Source of the DNA: Asterias amurensis
Taxonomy: Eukaryota > Echinodermata > Asteroidea > Forcipulatida > Asteriidae
Assembly: GCF_032118995.1 (NCBI RefSeq)
Contig: NC_092656.1
Span: forward strand, 23,456,965-23,520,964
DNA: 64,000 nt
Direction: 5' to 3'
Below the pieces are notes generated by a model. The model was not told where the DNA came from. It did not search any database and worked only from the letters and a program-made list of their open reading frames with translations. This document shows positions 1 to 11,169 of the stretch, piece by piece. A program made the position numbers and the translations under genes. How positions within the stretch are numbered: position 1 is the stretch's first letter; every line of letters begins with the position of its first letter.

Positions 1-256
1 CATTCTTTCTTTACAAATGGTATATTCAGATAAGTAAAATGTCAATTGTAATCTCAAAATTAATGCTTTTTTTTAAAACAAATCCAACCGATTAGGGTTG
101 AAAATAAATGTTACCTTTACCAACCGTGTTTTTGCACTAATAGCTCCTTTGTAACTTTAATGTCTAGGAAGATTTTCACAAATGTAACAGATTTTCAACA
201 AATTACACAATTTTATTGATAGAAATGTTGTTATTGTGTCTGATTTGTTGTTGTAG

Positions 257-2052
257 GCAATGATCCGAGGTGACTTAGAAGTACTCAAAGATTGGTGCTA
301 TGAAGCTGTAAGTATTCAGTTCTTAATGGGGGAAAATTTCTATTATTCGTATAAGAAGTAATGATACTCTTCCTTGATTTCTGATTTTTTTTTCCCATTG
401 AAAAAAGTATTTACAACCTGAAAAGTCCACTACATAGCCTACTGTATCAGGTGGGAAAACAACACGATCAGTGCACTCAAGAGCTGGAACCAATTGTATG
501 GCTTTGCTTATCACATAATTCTGGGGTAACAGTGCCCTGTGAATGGCATAAATCTATAGCCTATTAGGTAGTCTAATTTACAGTGTTTTATTGTAAGCAG
601 TGTCGTGAAATTAGGCCAGGGCCCAATTTCATAAAGCTGCATAAGCAGAAAATATTACTGCTAAGCACAAATAAGCAGGATACCAGTCACAGATTGTACA
701 TGTGACATGGTATTTTCACTGGCAACCTTATTCTGGTAAGCATAATTTTGTTGTGCTTAGCTTAATTTTGTGCTTATCAGATAAAATTGGGTCCTGTTCT
801 GTTGACATAAGAACGCTTAGCTTCTCTGGCTATTTTACTTTGTCAGCTTATAGCTCAAGTAGCTTTTTATGTTTTGTGATTTTACTCTTACATTTGTTTT
901 TGTTTTACAGCCATACAGTCAGCTTGCTACACCGCTTAAACAAGCCAAAGCGATGGGGTATATATTTGATAACAAGATATTGGATATTGATAACTTAGAT
1001 GTAAGTACTGTACACTGTTAAATTAAATATGTCTGTATTTTCATTAAAAAAAAATTCTGATCTGCCAAAATGATTTGTTTTTTCAGTGTTCAGGTCAACG
1101 TTATTACTCACTCACACAAACTCTATACTTTGGGAGAACACATTTTGCTTTAAAAAAAAATTATTGAATGAAAAGAAAATGGCTGATTTTGATTGTTGCA
1201 ACCAAAATGAAGGAGATTGTGTTTACATGCTGAAAATTGAGCATGTTTACATGATTAGGGCGCTATATAAGTTTTGGTATTATTATTTATTATTATTAAA
1301 GTTGTGCCTGGTTTTTCTTTTTCCCCCTTACTCACACAACAGAGATTAATCCCAAGTTTTCACAGGTTTGTTATTTCATGTATATGGCTGATCACACAAA
1401 ACACAAATACTGTCTGCGACTATTTGGTCAGCCTAACCAATTCTGTATTACCTTTTATGTATTTTTGTGCACAAACCGATGCTGCACCATCCCTTTGAAG
1501 TCATGTTTTGTAACTGGTCTGGTTTTTGCAGCTTTCTATGGGTAAGATGATGGACCAAGGTCCGGTCCTAGTCATCAGTTTCACTGCACAGCAGATCATG
1601 GTTGTTCGTAATGCTAAACATGAACTCGTAGAAGGTGATCCGGTAAGTTGCTTGTAAAGGCTGCCCCACTCGTTAGAAATTCTTACTCCGGAAACTTAGA
1701 AGATCTTGACTTGCTCTTAACTTTTATGTTTTTGGGGTTTTTTTTATGGTTTTTTTTTTAAGGAGTGCCCCTGAAAAAAAACAAGCATAATATCCCATAG
1801 GGATAGCTCAGTGCTTATTTCAACAGACCATTCCACGATAAACAAAAACAAGAAGAAAAGAAAGGAGATAAAGGTTATTGGACTATGCCTCACTCACTTG
1901 TTCGTTTACAACCGTTAATACTTTTTTCTTAGGATAAAGTTTTGAGAATAACCTACGTCTGGGTGCTGTGTAGAGACCAAGAGATACTGGATCCAACTGC
2001 TGCATGGAGACTACTAGATCTCTCAGCCAACACTGCACAACAATGGGTCTAA
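257..2052 (+). CDS. TIMM44: TIMM44 C-terminal part (mitochondrial import inner membrane translocase subunit TIM44), 5' end outside window
   Basis: Four in-frame exons, 257-307, 911-1000, 1532-1642 and 1933-2052 (TAA at 2050-2052), encode the last 123 residues of TIM44. Each intron starts GT and ends AG, and the exons are all phase 0. The peptide runs AMIRGDLEVLKDWCYEA, then PYSQLATPLKQAKAMGY, then MGKMMDQGPVLVISF, then GDPDKVLRITYVWVLCRDQE and AAWRLLDLSA. This is the conserved membrane-associating C-terminal domain of the family. TIM44 sits on the matrix side of the inner membrane and tethers mtHsp70 (the PAM motor) to the TIM23 channel, so it drives presequence protein import. The N-terminal, Hsp70-binding half lies left of the window. 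Identification is from residue-level recall of the human protein; I am confident of the family. Confidence 0.95.
600..800. repeat. Dispersed repeat ending in CCCAATTTCATA motifs
   Basis: A block in the TIMM44 intron starts with GGGCCCAATTTCATAAAGC near 618 and ends with AAAATTGGGTCC near 796. It is rich in AAGCAGAA / TGCTTAGC words. Related copies occur at about 25650-26083, 36388-36500 and 61089-61320. The near-inverted ends suggest a foldback-type element. No coding potential is visible. Confidence 0.55.
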
Positions 2053-3760
2053 TGATAGCAGGCTTGTTGCAAGACTAGCAGAACTAAGTGTGGAGAATTA
2101 GGTTATGCCTGAAGGCCAAAAAGATACTGGATTCAACTGCTGCATGGAGACTACTAAGCTCTCTCGGCAAATTAGTGGTCAGTGATGGGTTGGAGCAACC
2201 TTGTTCCCATTGGTGAACGATCTTGCCACATCATTTTCTTTACCAGAATACCTTGCTCGATCGTAACCCCTGGAAGTGTGACTTTAGAGTATCCAAATTT
2301 ATTGGATATTTTAAAATAAATAGACACTGTCAAAAGACGCATCAAGTCATACAGCAACTGGACCTTTCTCATGCTTTTTTGATCCTGTGATACGTCTTAC
2401 TGTATTGAGTTTAGGGCGACCACATAAAAACACGATTCATTTGAAATGTATTGCATCGAAATATGTGCATTTTAAAATGCCTGTGCTAAGCACTTGACAA
2501 GCATCTTTACACATGCTGGAAAGTTTTCAACAAGCATGCTTGCAGAGGAGTCTTTCTTGGTTAGCGTTGATTTCCAGTGCTTCCCTCCCAGGGGTTAGTG
2601 GCGAGAGGTATCGATACGGTGAGCTACCAAGGGTAGAGAGGCTGGGGTTGGAGAGGTGTAAGCCTTCACCATTCCTCTCCTATCTTATCCAGCCAAGGAA
2701 GATGTCCTGACAGTCAGACACATCTATGTACTATCCATACATCAAGATTTAACTGCAGAATTAGAGACTAATAGGTCTTTTGGCCGAAAGCTTTGTGGAC
2801 TTTCCCATTGTTGAGGGAGGGGTGGGGGCTGCCATTATTTCTTTGTTGAGCCATAACAGTATAACTGGAAGTGTGGATGATGGAGATAAAGCTGTAGCTT
2901 GATAAAAGTCTATACAAAAAGAAGAAATTAACATGTATGTACAGTTTTGTCAGACATTTCTCCTGAGAAATATTTTATCCACAAACTTTGTCAACAGCCT
3001 TTTCTGAAACTTTCTTGTTAAAAACACTAATAGTGCAGCATATTTTGAGATTTCTTATGAAAACTACACAATTTGGGTGAATATTGAACCGTGCCAGTTA
3101 TAGAATTTTTAACCTTGTATTCCAGACAGTTTGAAAGTCCTGCTCATATTATTTACATTTAGAAACATATAGATTTTTTATCATTTGCACAAGTTTATTT
3201 TGTTTTTTATTAGGTGATGAGATAATGCTTCGTTTGATGCTATTGCCCTTATCCAAGGAACAGAATCAGTAATGATGACTAATTTGAATCAATAAATGAT
3301 GGTTTTATTTATGGAATCTCACTGCAAAAAGTGATGAATACAGCAGCCTGTTATGTTTCAATAGTAACTTAATGCCAACAACTCTACTGGCTGCACAGAG
3401 TCCATAAGAAATGCATTAACAAATATTCCCAAGCAATTTATAAACTCAATACCATTTTTTTTAGACGTGTATTCAGAAAACATTTGCAATCCAACTTCTG
3501 CTTATGAGAGACCATTCCAGTATTGGTGCAGGGTATGTATCCCCGTCCCCCTATGTGTGTGTTTGGGATCTCAGGAATTCTTTAGAGGATTTTAACAGAA
3601 GGGGGAGCACTTCAGTACAAGAGGAAAATAGTGTATTAAACTTGAGGGAAAATTGGGGGAATACCCTGTGCTCCATATCGGCATGTAACAGACCATGTTC
3701 AAAGCAGGTCCCAGTTTCGTAAAGCCTGTAAGCATTTGAGCTCGGCATTCTATGTGCTAA
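2053..3760 (+). other. TIMM44 3' UTR and downstream flank
   Basis: No second gene is visible here. A possible poly(A) signal AATAAA lies at 3291-3296, and AAAATAAAT lies near 2307. The stretch starts with an imperfect repeat of the last TIMM44 exon (see the separate entry). The rest is AT-rich with scattered stops in all frames. Confidence 0.5.
2119..2168 (+). pseudogene. Partial duplicate of the terminal TIMM44 exon
   Basis: The sequence AAGATACTGGATTCAACTGC and what follows to about 2168 repeats 1979-2029 of the true last exon with only a few differences. The ten-base block CTGCTGCATG plus GAGACTACTA is shared exactly. The true stop at 2050 lies upstream, so this copy is in the 3' UTR and untranslated. 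It looks like a recent local tandem duplication of about 140 bp. Confidence 0.75.
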
Positions 3761-3950
3761 GGCCCAGTCACACAGGCCCCGGTCACACAGGCCACGGTAT
3801 TAACGAAAACGATGACGTTACAAATGCACACCCCTGATTGGTTGAATGAGCGTGGGCGTGTTCTGAGTGGAGCATTTCAACCAATCGAGGCCGTGCATAT
3901 TTATCGTTCTCGTTTTCGTTCTTGTTATCGGGGCCTGTGTGACTGGCCTT
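3761..3950. repeat. Foldback (MITE-like) element
   Basis: The left end, GGCCCAGTCACACAGGCCCC at 3761, is the reverse complement of the right end, GGGGCCTGTGTGACTGGCC ending at 3948, apart from one extra base. This gives terminal inverted repeats of about 20 bp around roughly 150 bp of non-coding DNA. The left end is partly doubled (GGTCACACAGGCC again at 3781). No transposase is encoded. Confidence 0.75.
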
Positions 3951-3952
3951 TT

Positions 3953-4291
3953 CGTTGCCTTGGATTGAACGAGTTGGTCGTTGAAAAGCATTTGAAACCG
4001 TTTGTTATGAAATGCATATGGTTAGATAGATAATTCAAAAGTAGAGTATAATGATCCACACAAATTTGCCTCAAAATTGCGTGGTTTTCCTTTTACTGTG
4101 CGAGATAACACGGTCAGCCATTTATGGGACCGTGATAGTCGCCGAGGTAAAAGGAAAACCACGCAATTTCGAGGCATGTTTCTGTAGACCATTGTATTCA
4201 ACTTTTACAACATCTTTCTAACCATATACATTTTATATCAAACGGTTACAAGCGCTTTTTTATAGACCAACTCGTCCGATCCAAGGCAACG
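3953..4291. repeat. Second foldback element abutting the first
   Basis: The left arm CGTTGCCTTGGATTGAACG, continuing into AGTTGGTC, pairs with the right arm GACCAACTCGTCCGATCCAA, continuing into GGCAACG. There is one mismatch region. Inside, a second pair of arms (4074-4097 and 4145-4169, TGCGTGGTTTTCCTTTTAC and its complement) makes a hairpin within the hairpin. The structure is typical of a non-autonomous MITE. Confidence 0.8.
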
Positions 4292-6548
4292 TGTTCCTTT
4301 AAGGGAGAGTACAGCCACACAGCATAGCCAAGGACTCTACATTTTTTAAGTGACTTGTTGATAAAATTAAAAGTTGCCAGACTCTATTTGGCAACAGCAT
4401 GGCAGGGGTGACATTTGACGAATGTGAAAATTCATGAAAATGGCTTGTGGTGTTGGTTCCCCTTCTTCTAGACCCATAACCATGTGAAGTTACAATTCAG
4501 GAGTATTACAGACTCTGTGCATCATATCAGAAATACAAAACTACAGGTTGGGACACAATGTGGACTGTCTTTTTTACCCTAAGGTGATTGCTCCACTTCT
4601 TTCAACAAATTTAAAAGCCTCTAGACGATTTCGAGAAAGCCTTGATTCAGCAAATAATCCTGATCAATATACGCCTGGCATGGTCTTGAAACTTTGTATT
4701 GTATTTATGGAATATGTACACAAGAAGATCAACCAAAACATTATTGTCATCATCAAAATGCATTAAACAAATACTCCCTGCTGACAGAGACTAGTCTTTT
4801 GACAAAACAAATCCACACATATGAATACAGTTTAAGACGGGCATTTGTTTAAAGCGCTATATTTATTCATGATTAAGGTAACTTTTTTATGATAATAACT
4901 AACAATGACCACGGGTTATACATTCATATTTGTGATCTTCCTTCAAATTTAAATCAAAATCATAACGTGATCTTTGAATAAAATTTTCAGGATTGTATGT
5001 ATTTGTACAAACAGCGATAAAATAAACTTGATTTATGTTGTACAGAATAAGCTGTAATGACTATTATTCACTATTTTAATTCAAATAATATATGTTTATA
5101 AGTTTGTTTACAGCGATCAGCAGCACTGACAGAGTATTCATGTTTTATTTAGCTAAAAGTTACTCATTGGTAATGCAACAGAGGTGTTTTTTCTTTCATT
5201 ACTATTCTAGCAACTTCGACGACCAATTGAGCTCTTTGGCAATTACCAATAAGGTCCAGTGTCTTTGAGAAAGCTATGTTAAAACGCTGGCATTTCTACT
5301 TTTTGGTGACCCATTTCACATCAAAGTATGGAACCAGCAGATTTTCTTCATTGGGCCGACTTAAAAATCTGAATTGAGATAAGTCTTAAAGCCATTATAC
5401 ACTTTCGGTAATCAGTGTTGTCCAAGTCCCAGATTTCGTGTATCACAACTTATATATAAAATAACAAACCTGTGAAAATTTTGGCTCAATCGGTCATCGG
5501 AGTCGGGAGAAAAAAAAGGGAAAACCCACTCTTGTTTCCAAACGTTTCGCCATGTCATGACACGTGTTTATAATAAATCCGTAATTCTCGCTATCGAGAA
5601 TTGATATTGTTTTACTGTTTTCTCAAAAAGTAAAGCATTTCATGAACTAATTTTTCAAGAGAAGTCTTTCACCATTACCTTCTGTAAACCCTGTAAATTA
5701 TTTGTAAATCTGTGAACTTTTTTTTTTTTTACCGAAAGTGTATAATGGCTTTAAGTTTCTCATTCTTTAAAACATCGATTTCACATCTATTTGTGAGTAA
5801 CTCCAGTTCTGAATGGCTAAAAATTTCTACATGTAGATCAAGGTGCTTTTACAACATAATTATCCCTGTTCACCTAGACTTCTGGACAAGTCGTTAAATG
5901 TCTGTCACGGTGATAGCGTTCTGAGTATTCTCCTGAGAGTGCTACGGCCCCGCAAGACTACTGCTCTCATGACTAGGGTCCCATTTGAGTAGAAGTTGGC
6001 AACCACTAGTTAGCGCACAAGCAGTGACCGCCACAACTCGACTATCTCATCACGTAGGATAATTTAATGACTTGTCCACAAGTCTACTGTTCACCAGGCG
6101 CACTTTTAGACCATTCCTCTAACTTATTTAACTCCCTGAGGAGCATACAATCCCAAGCTGCTTGCACCAATGGGTCAATCCAACACACTGCTGTCTCAGC
6201 CCTCTCAGGTTCCCATTTACACACCTGGGAGATGAGAAGCAGTTATGGTTAAGTGCCTTGCTCAATCAAAAAAGTTAGGTGTGAGAGTCCCTGCGAAGTT
6301 CTTGGGGGGACTGAAACTAGGAACCACATTTTAGCAAGATGACTGCATTTCAACCTGTTGGTAACCCCTAGGGTTCAGATTTCACAGAACATTTAGGAAC
6401 AGTGTCCTCAGCACTACAGAAGTAGATCACAGAGAATTTAAAAAGTCCGAGTTCAGATAAATGTCTGTAATTTCTCATCCCTGAATCACGACCAGGTCAA
6501 ATCCACACTGTGATGATAAGACCGCTCGACCACGACACAGAACAATCT
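4292..6548. other. Intergenic region between TIMM44 and the C9orf85-like gene
   Basis: I see no coding exon here. It holds a MITE-like copy at 5386-5753, fragments of another repeat family near 5210-5275 (end motif CAATTACCAATAAGGTCCAG), and a degraded SINE-like block near 6130-6360. The SINE-like block resembles the element at 14011-14357 (words GAGAAGCAGTTATGGTTAAG and TGCTCAA). Confidence 0.5.
5386..5753. repeat. MITE-like element, family B copy 1
   Basis: The ends TTAAAGCCATTATACACTTT and AAAGTGTATAATGGCTTTAA are exact inverse complements. Internal words include CGTGTATCACAACTTATATA and CATGTCATGACACGTG. Two more copies lie at 18870-19210 and 59139-59511. Confidence 0.85.
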
Positions 6549-8713
6549 TCACGAGTCAGTAGTCCTCTCATTAACATCGTCTTGAGATTCTTCATCTTCC
6601 TCATCCTCATCGTCCAATTCTTGCTCCTTGCTTATACTTCTGGCCTCCTTGGCACTCCCTCCATCATGTCCTCCCTTCTCCTGACTGCGGAAGAAAGACC
6701 TCCTCTGTCTTTCAGACAGGTACCTGAGCTCCCCCTCTAAGTTGCTCGCCTGGGATGCCTCTTCATCTGGCGAGAGACCATGTCTGGAATTTGAGGACAA
6801 GACAAAGATTTGCATGCGATGAGTTGGTTGTTTAGATTATCTTCCCATCAAGGGAGCTCGGCAAACTCCCATAAGGGGATATAAATGAATGCCAAGCTGG
6901 CAGCAGCCAATCTCTTTCAATCATACAACCATTAGTTTATCGTCTATAATTATAAATTGCACAAATCAAGAAATTGTGATTCAGGTTAAAAAACGACAAT
7001 ACTTATTCTAGTCATTGTAAAAACAGTGGATAGCTTGGAGATTCGAACCCACAACTTTTTAATTGCAAGTTCTGCAGTCTAACTACTGGACCACCTTTAT
7101 AATTATGAGCAAAGACAAGATCAGTCACTTATAACTTGAAAACAATTAATTTTATCAATGGAAGTTTTGTTTACATAATTCTTTTTGCCACACTTTTCAA
7201 TACTCGGAGTTAGAACAGCGCAATGTGATATGGGCCATGCAATATAATTTTTTATAACACCATTTGTTGCTATTAAGGGTCGACCAATCAGAAGCAAGGA
7301 TTCAAGTTTGCTTGAAAGTAGTGATAATGATTGGTTACTCACCCAGTGACAATTTCTTCATTTTTGCCACATTTGGCACAGACATTGGCAGCTGCAGCAC
7401 ATGGTTTGCATAAGATGTAATATGCCTTGCAGATTGATCTCTCTTCACATCTGGTGCTGTGGAATAAACAATAAAAACATTTGTTTCAGCTGTCATCATT
7501 CGTCACATAAATTTGGCATGTCATGGCGAGCGAATAAGAGCACCTGACTCAAGCTCTCGTGTTTGTGTACAAAGGTTAAAGGTTGACTATTTGCACTCGA
7601 ACCCAGGCTGGTCGACCATTGGTTGACTACTGTGGTCGACCATTTGGAACCAGCCTTGAGCCTACGGTTTCTACACTGGTCTCATTAGCATGTTCCATTC
7701 TAACATGTGTAAAGCGCAGAGGGGAACCAGTGACACTATAGCGAAAAGGTGGAAGGTTGACTAGACTTCCAAATGAGACGTTTGAGTGGGTACGTCACTG
7801 CGCATGTACATTGCTGGTCAGTAGTCAACCACGGGTCGACTAAATGTACCCACTCGAACTTGCTCCAAGTGAGACGAGTAATCTTTGGGTCGATGTAGTA
7901 TTCTTTGCTCAAAGCGCCACCACGAAAAAAGACTAAAGCATTGAGTCGGCGCTTGTGATGTGGATTTCAGATAACTCGACGGAGTGCCAAGACAAATCAA
8001 CAGAAGTCGATGGGTAAACGACTGAAACATGTTTGTAATTGTCTAATGATTGGAGACCGTACCAGCCGTTGGGTTGTTTGACAGGTCAAGTTGTCTTACT
8101 CGCTGATGACTTGTCAGAGTGTATTGAGTTGTCTGACAGACGACGTGTCTTACCTCCTGCTCCCTCGTGATGCACATTGGTAAACATCACGGAAGCGGAG
8201 GGAGACCAGCATATTGGCACTATTTACAGGGCTACACACCACAGTGGCAGTGGAGATTCAACATGGACCATATTACTGTGAAATGGTTTATTCAATCACT
8301 TTAAATGTTCATATATTATGAGAGAGTGGCCAACTGTATCGGGCGAGTTATGAATCCAACATCCATCAATCAACACTCCCAAAAAAAAAAGATCAAATCA
8401 ACAGCAAATCAAATTATAGGCCTATCATTCATTTCATTTTTTTTTTTTTTTTTCATGTTTAAAAATAATCACCAAATAACCAGCACAAGACCAAAAGAAA
8501 TACTTACCATTTCTTGGGCTGCTTCAGAGGTTTGTATTTCTTAAATTTAATCTTCCACTCGATTTGTTCTTTACATCGAGTACACACGCCACCAACGGTC
8601 ATCTTGTTCAGAGCTTTCGTTTGATGGCTCGTGTCGTGCATGTCGTTCCTAAATGCCATAGAATTCTGATACTTTTGCTGTTTTTTCTTCATGTTTCCCT
8701 TCTGTGAACTCAT
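6549..8713 (-). CDS. C9orf85: C9orf85-like protein (DUF2039, zinc-ribbon-like), complete
   Basis: Three exons on the minus strand join into 184 codons: 8713-8508, 7456-7343 and 6783-6549 (stop TGA at 6551-6549). The start MSSQKGN matches the conserved start of the vertebrate C9orf85 family (DUF2039). Four CxxC pairs are visible: C44/C47 (VCTRC), C69/C72 (KCTRC), C85/C88 (LCKPC) and C95/C98 (VCAKCGK). Their spacing matches the family and suggests zinc binding. The C-terminal 80 residues are basic/Ser-rich, then strongly acidic (ELDDEDEEDEESQDD). The first intron splits the codon for C69, so the CxxC array spans two exons. Function of the family is not established; I can only infer a small metal-binding, probably nuclear or cytosolic protein. 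It lies downstream of SIRT6 on the same strand. Confidence 0.93.
7025..7092 (-). repeat. tRNA-derived SINE head or tRNA relic in C9orf85 intron 2
   Basis: Read on the minus strand, the block contains GGTCCAGTAGTTAGACTG (box-A-like) followed by GGGTTCGAATCTCC (a good B box). The intervening arms do not pair well, and there is no intact acceptor stem. I read it as a tRNA-like SINE promoter rather than a working tRNA gene. Confidence 0.5.
7600..7870. repeat. Dispersed repeat with GGTTGACTACTGTGGTC ends
   Basis: Intron 1 of the C9orf85-like gene carries a block with GACCATTGGTTGACTACTGT followed by GGAACCAGCCTTGAG. It ends in words such as CATGTACATTGCTGGTCAGT. A second copy of the same order lies at about 58551-58830 (TTGACCATTGGTTGACTACT and GGAACCAGCCTCATG). 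It is therefore a mobile or duplicated non-coding element. Confidence 0.65.
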
Positions 8714-9690
8714 CTTTCCAACTTACCGTCGATTCTCACTGTTTCAGAAAAATATCAGTTTCTTTAGAACTGTAAAGAGCAGTATTTTACACGAACACCA
8801 CGCACGAGTCTTCAGAAAAAGTACTTTGGTTGGTTGTTTGACCCTTGACCGTGTTTTTTTTTGCCCAATCACGAACGACCGTGGGAAAACAAAATGGCAG
8901 CGTCCGTGAGGCGCGTAATTTAACACGTGCTTTTGTTTACAAAACAGGCGTTTATTAATCAATATAGTTCGGGAAGGGAGGAAATAATCCTTGCTCGCTC
9001 AAATGTTTAATGGATACATAGTGAGCAAGTTGGGGGAATTTACATGACAGTCCACAATGTCATGAATAAATCACTGCATTTCATTATCAAATTCCAACTT
9101 TTATCACTTTCTCAAAACCTGTTTGACAATTGAAATGAGTGTGAGTGAAGTTCCCATAATAAATGGAAGGTTCTTTCAAAGTTTTGCTTTTAGTTATTTC
9201 AAAATGAAGCAGAAACTAAAATACCACTTGAAAATGAATGTCGAACCTATCTCTGTAATATATAGGACCCTTGATCCTTGTGCTGGAACACTCTCAAAAA
9301 ATAGCTTCTGCTTGGGATGATAGTGTCATACTCTGGGGTTGGTGTTTGACTAAGGAGTCGTAGGCAGACAGGTTTGATTAGTTTGCAAGGAGAGCCTTTA
9401 AAATGTATACCGGTACGGTTGGGCAGGACGGTGTTTCAGGGGGGTACTAACCCATACATTATTCATTCTAGATTCAAATACGTTACCAACGTGCGCATCT
9501 GCTCTACGCCCCACTCATAAACAAGAAATACTGGAATTTCTTTTGCGCGAATGATTTGGTTGCATTTTATTTTTGTCATGGGATTGAGAACTCATTTCAG
9601 TTTCTCTACAACCTCAGATGAATGTTTCTCAGCAGGGGCACTTAGCCCCACTCCTGCTGCCCTTCTAGTTGTCTCACTGATGATGACACC

Positions 9691-10006
9691 CAGGCACTGG
9701 GACTCTTTGTAATTACTCAAAATAATTGTTAGCATAAAAACTATACTTGGTAATTACGAGCAACGGAGAGCTGTTGATAGTATAAAACATTGTGAGAAAT
9801 GCCTCCTTTGAAGTAACATAGTTTTTGAGAAAGAAGTAATTTCTCCCTGAAATATTTTAATTGAGTTCTAGACCTCAGCTGAGGTCTCAAATTCAAGCAT
9901 GAGAGCACACAACTTGTGCGACAAGGGTGTTTTTTCGTCCATTATTCTCTCACAACTTGTGAGAAGACTGGTCTTTGACAATATTACCAACGTGTCCAGT
10001 GTAGCA
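9691..10006. repeat. MITE-like element, family A copy (shortened)
   Basis: It begins CAGGCACTGGGACTCTTTGT, runs through AATTACTCAAAATAATTGTT and TTGATAGTATAAAACATTGT, and ends GACAATATTACCAACGTGTC. Compared with the fuller copy at 41241-41627 it lacks part of the interior (the region before GAGAAGACTGG). Confidence 0.75.
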
Positions 10007-10274
10007 AAACTAGACTAAATATACACTTAGTTAAGGAAGACAACATTTATTCACAAATATCCCTGAATGAGTGTTATTTTTGTTTATTTCCGTTCTCAAA
10101 TAAGATAGACAAAATAATATTAAATTGATGAAAGGGTGAATATATAATGACTTTTAAAAACCTACATTTCTTAGTAATACAAACAAACTTGCTGAACAAA
10201 ATACTCTCACCAAAATTGAATCCAATTTTTTTGCCGAATAAAAGGCCACAGGCACAAGATGGTAAGATATATAT

Positions 10275-10280
10275 TTTATT
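10275..10280 (-). terminator. Candidate SIRT6 poly(A) signal
   Basis: TTTATT on the plus strand reads AATAAA on the minus strand, 209 bases downstream of the SIRT6 stop codon. Another AATAAA on the same strand lies at 10088-10083. Which one is used cannot be told from sequence alone. Confidence 0.45.
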
Positions 10281-10488
10281 CAATTACAGGCCTTAAATTT
10301 CATCTTTGGGATGGACAATGCCATTTTTCATTTTGAAAAGAGTACTTCCATTGAAAAATCTTAAAGTCTATGGGAAACTGTTTAAAGCGGAACCAAGGTC
10401 AATGGCATCCGTGTAATTTCAGGCCTGAAACAGCTTTCACAAACTGAGTAAACATTTATGATGATTTCTCGGTACAAAATCTCCTTGA

Positions 10489-11169
10489 CTATTCCAATTT
10501 AGGTTTCTTTGTTGGAGCAGAGTTGTGGTTCTCTGAGCTTGTGCCTATGACTCTGTCAAGGGATAGTGTTTGTTTCAATGATTCTTGCCCACTCTCTGCA
10601 GTAACGAGTGCCACCAGCACCGATGGACAGTCCTGTCCTTTGTGAGTGAACTCCGGTTGGAAAACCCTGGTTTTCTCATCGCAGGAACTGTTTACTTCTT
10701 TCTCATTAAGGCACGCATTATTCTCAACCTCCAGACTTGATATTTCAGGAGTGTCATTCTCCAAGCCTTGCTTTGGTGTTCTTTGTTGTGGCGCATTTTC
10801 ACTTCTGCTTTCTCTGTCATTTTGAGAACCTTTATCAGGGTTTTCATTTTCATCCTCTGGGAGTAAACTCTCATTTTTTATTGAGGTTTGATGATCAGGG
10901 CTGTCTCTTTTCAACTGTTGCTTACCCTGGGTATTAATAATTGTACTTGTTAGATCCTGTTTAAATTCACGTGTAGGATGTAATAATAGACTTTCATCCT
11001 TTAGTATAAAGTTCTGTTGTGTGTTTCCAGCTTCAGACCCATCTTCTTTAATTGCTCCTTCAAGTTCTTTCACTGCCCCTTTAACTGTCCCTTTAAGATC
11101 CATGACTCCTACTGTTCTCTCTGCTGTCTTGAGAGAATGTGATGATGTCATAACTACATGTGGTCCTTT
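10489..11169 (-). CDS. SIRT6: Extended C-terminal tail of SIRT6 (within last exon)
   Basis: Residues 275-500 after the conserved [12 protein letters not shown] are low complexity. They are rich in Ser, Glu, Lys, Gln and Asn, with no domain that I recognise. The human protein totals about 355 residues, so this tail is roughly 145 residues longer. It ends with TKKPKLE, a short basic patch like the C-terminal nuclear localisation signal of vertebrate SIRT6. A tract alternating acidic and basic residues ([19 protein letters not shown]) sits near its start. It is one continuous open frame with the catalytic exon, so it is not a separate gene. Confidence 0.85.
   Translation of the reverse strand, partial: KGPHVVMTSSHSLKTAERTVGVMDLKGTVKGAVKELEGAIKEDGSEAGNTQQNFILKDESLLLHPTREFKQDLTSTIINTQGKQQLKRDSPDHQTSIKNESLLPEDENENPDKGSQNDRESRSENAPQQRTPKQGLENDTPEISSLEVENNACLNEKEVNSSCDEKTRVFQPEFTHKGQDCPSVLVALVTAESGQESLKQTLSLDRVIGTSSENHNSAPTKKPKLE

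Larger units (their letters stand above)
8714..10488. other. Intergenic stretch between SIRT6 3' end and C9orf85 5' end
   Basis: There is no convincing coding exon. The part next to 8713 is the presumed promoter/5' UTR of the C9orf85-like gene; I see no TATA box, only an E-box-like CACGTG at about 8924. A family A repeat fills 9691-10006. SIRT6 poly(A) signals lie at the right end. Confidence 0.45.

Noticed and set aside
6067..6252. Open frame of 61 codons near the C9orf85-like 3' end
   Set aside because: The sequence is a degraded SINE body similar to 14011-14357.
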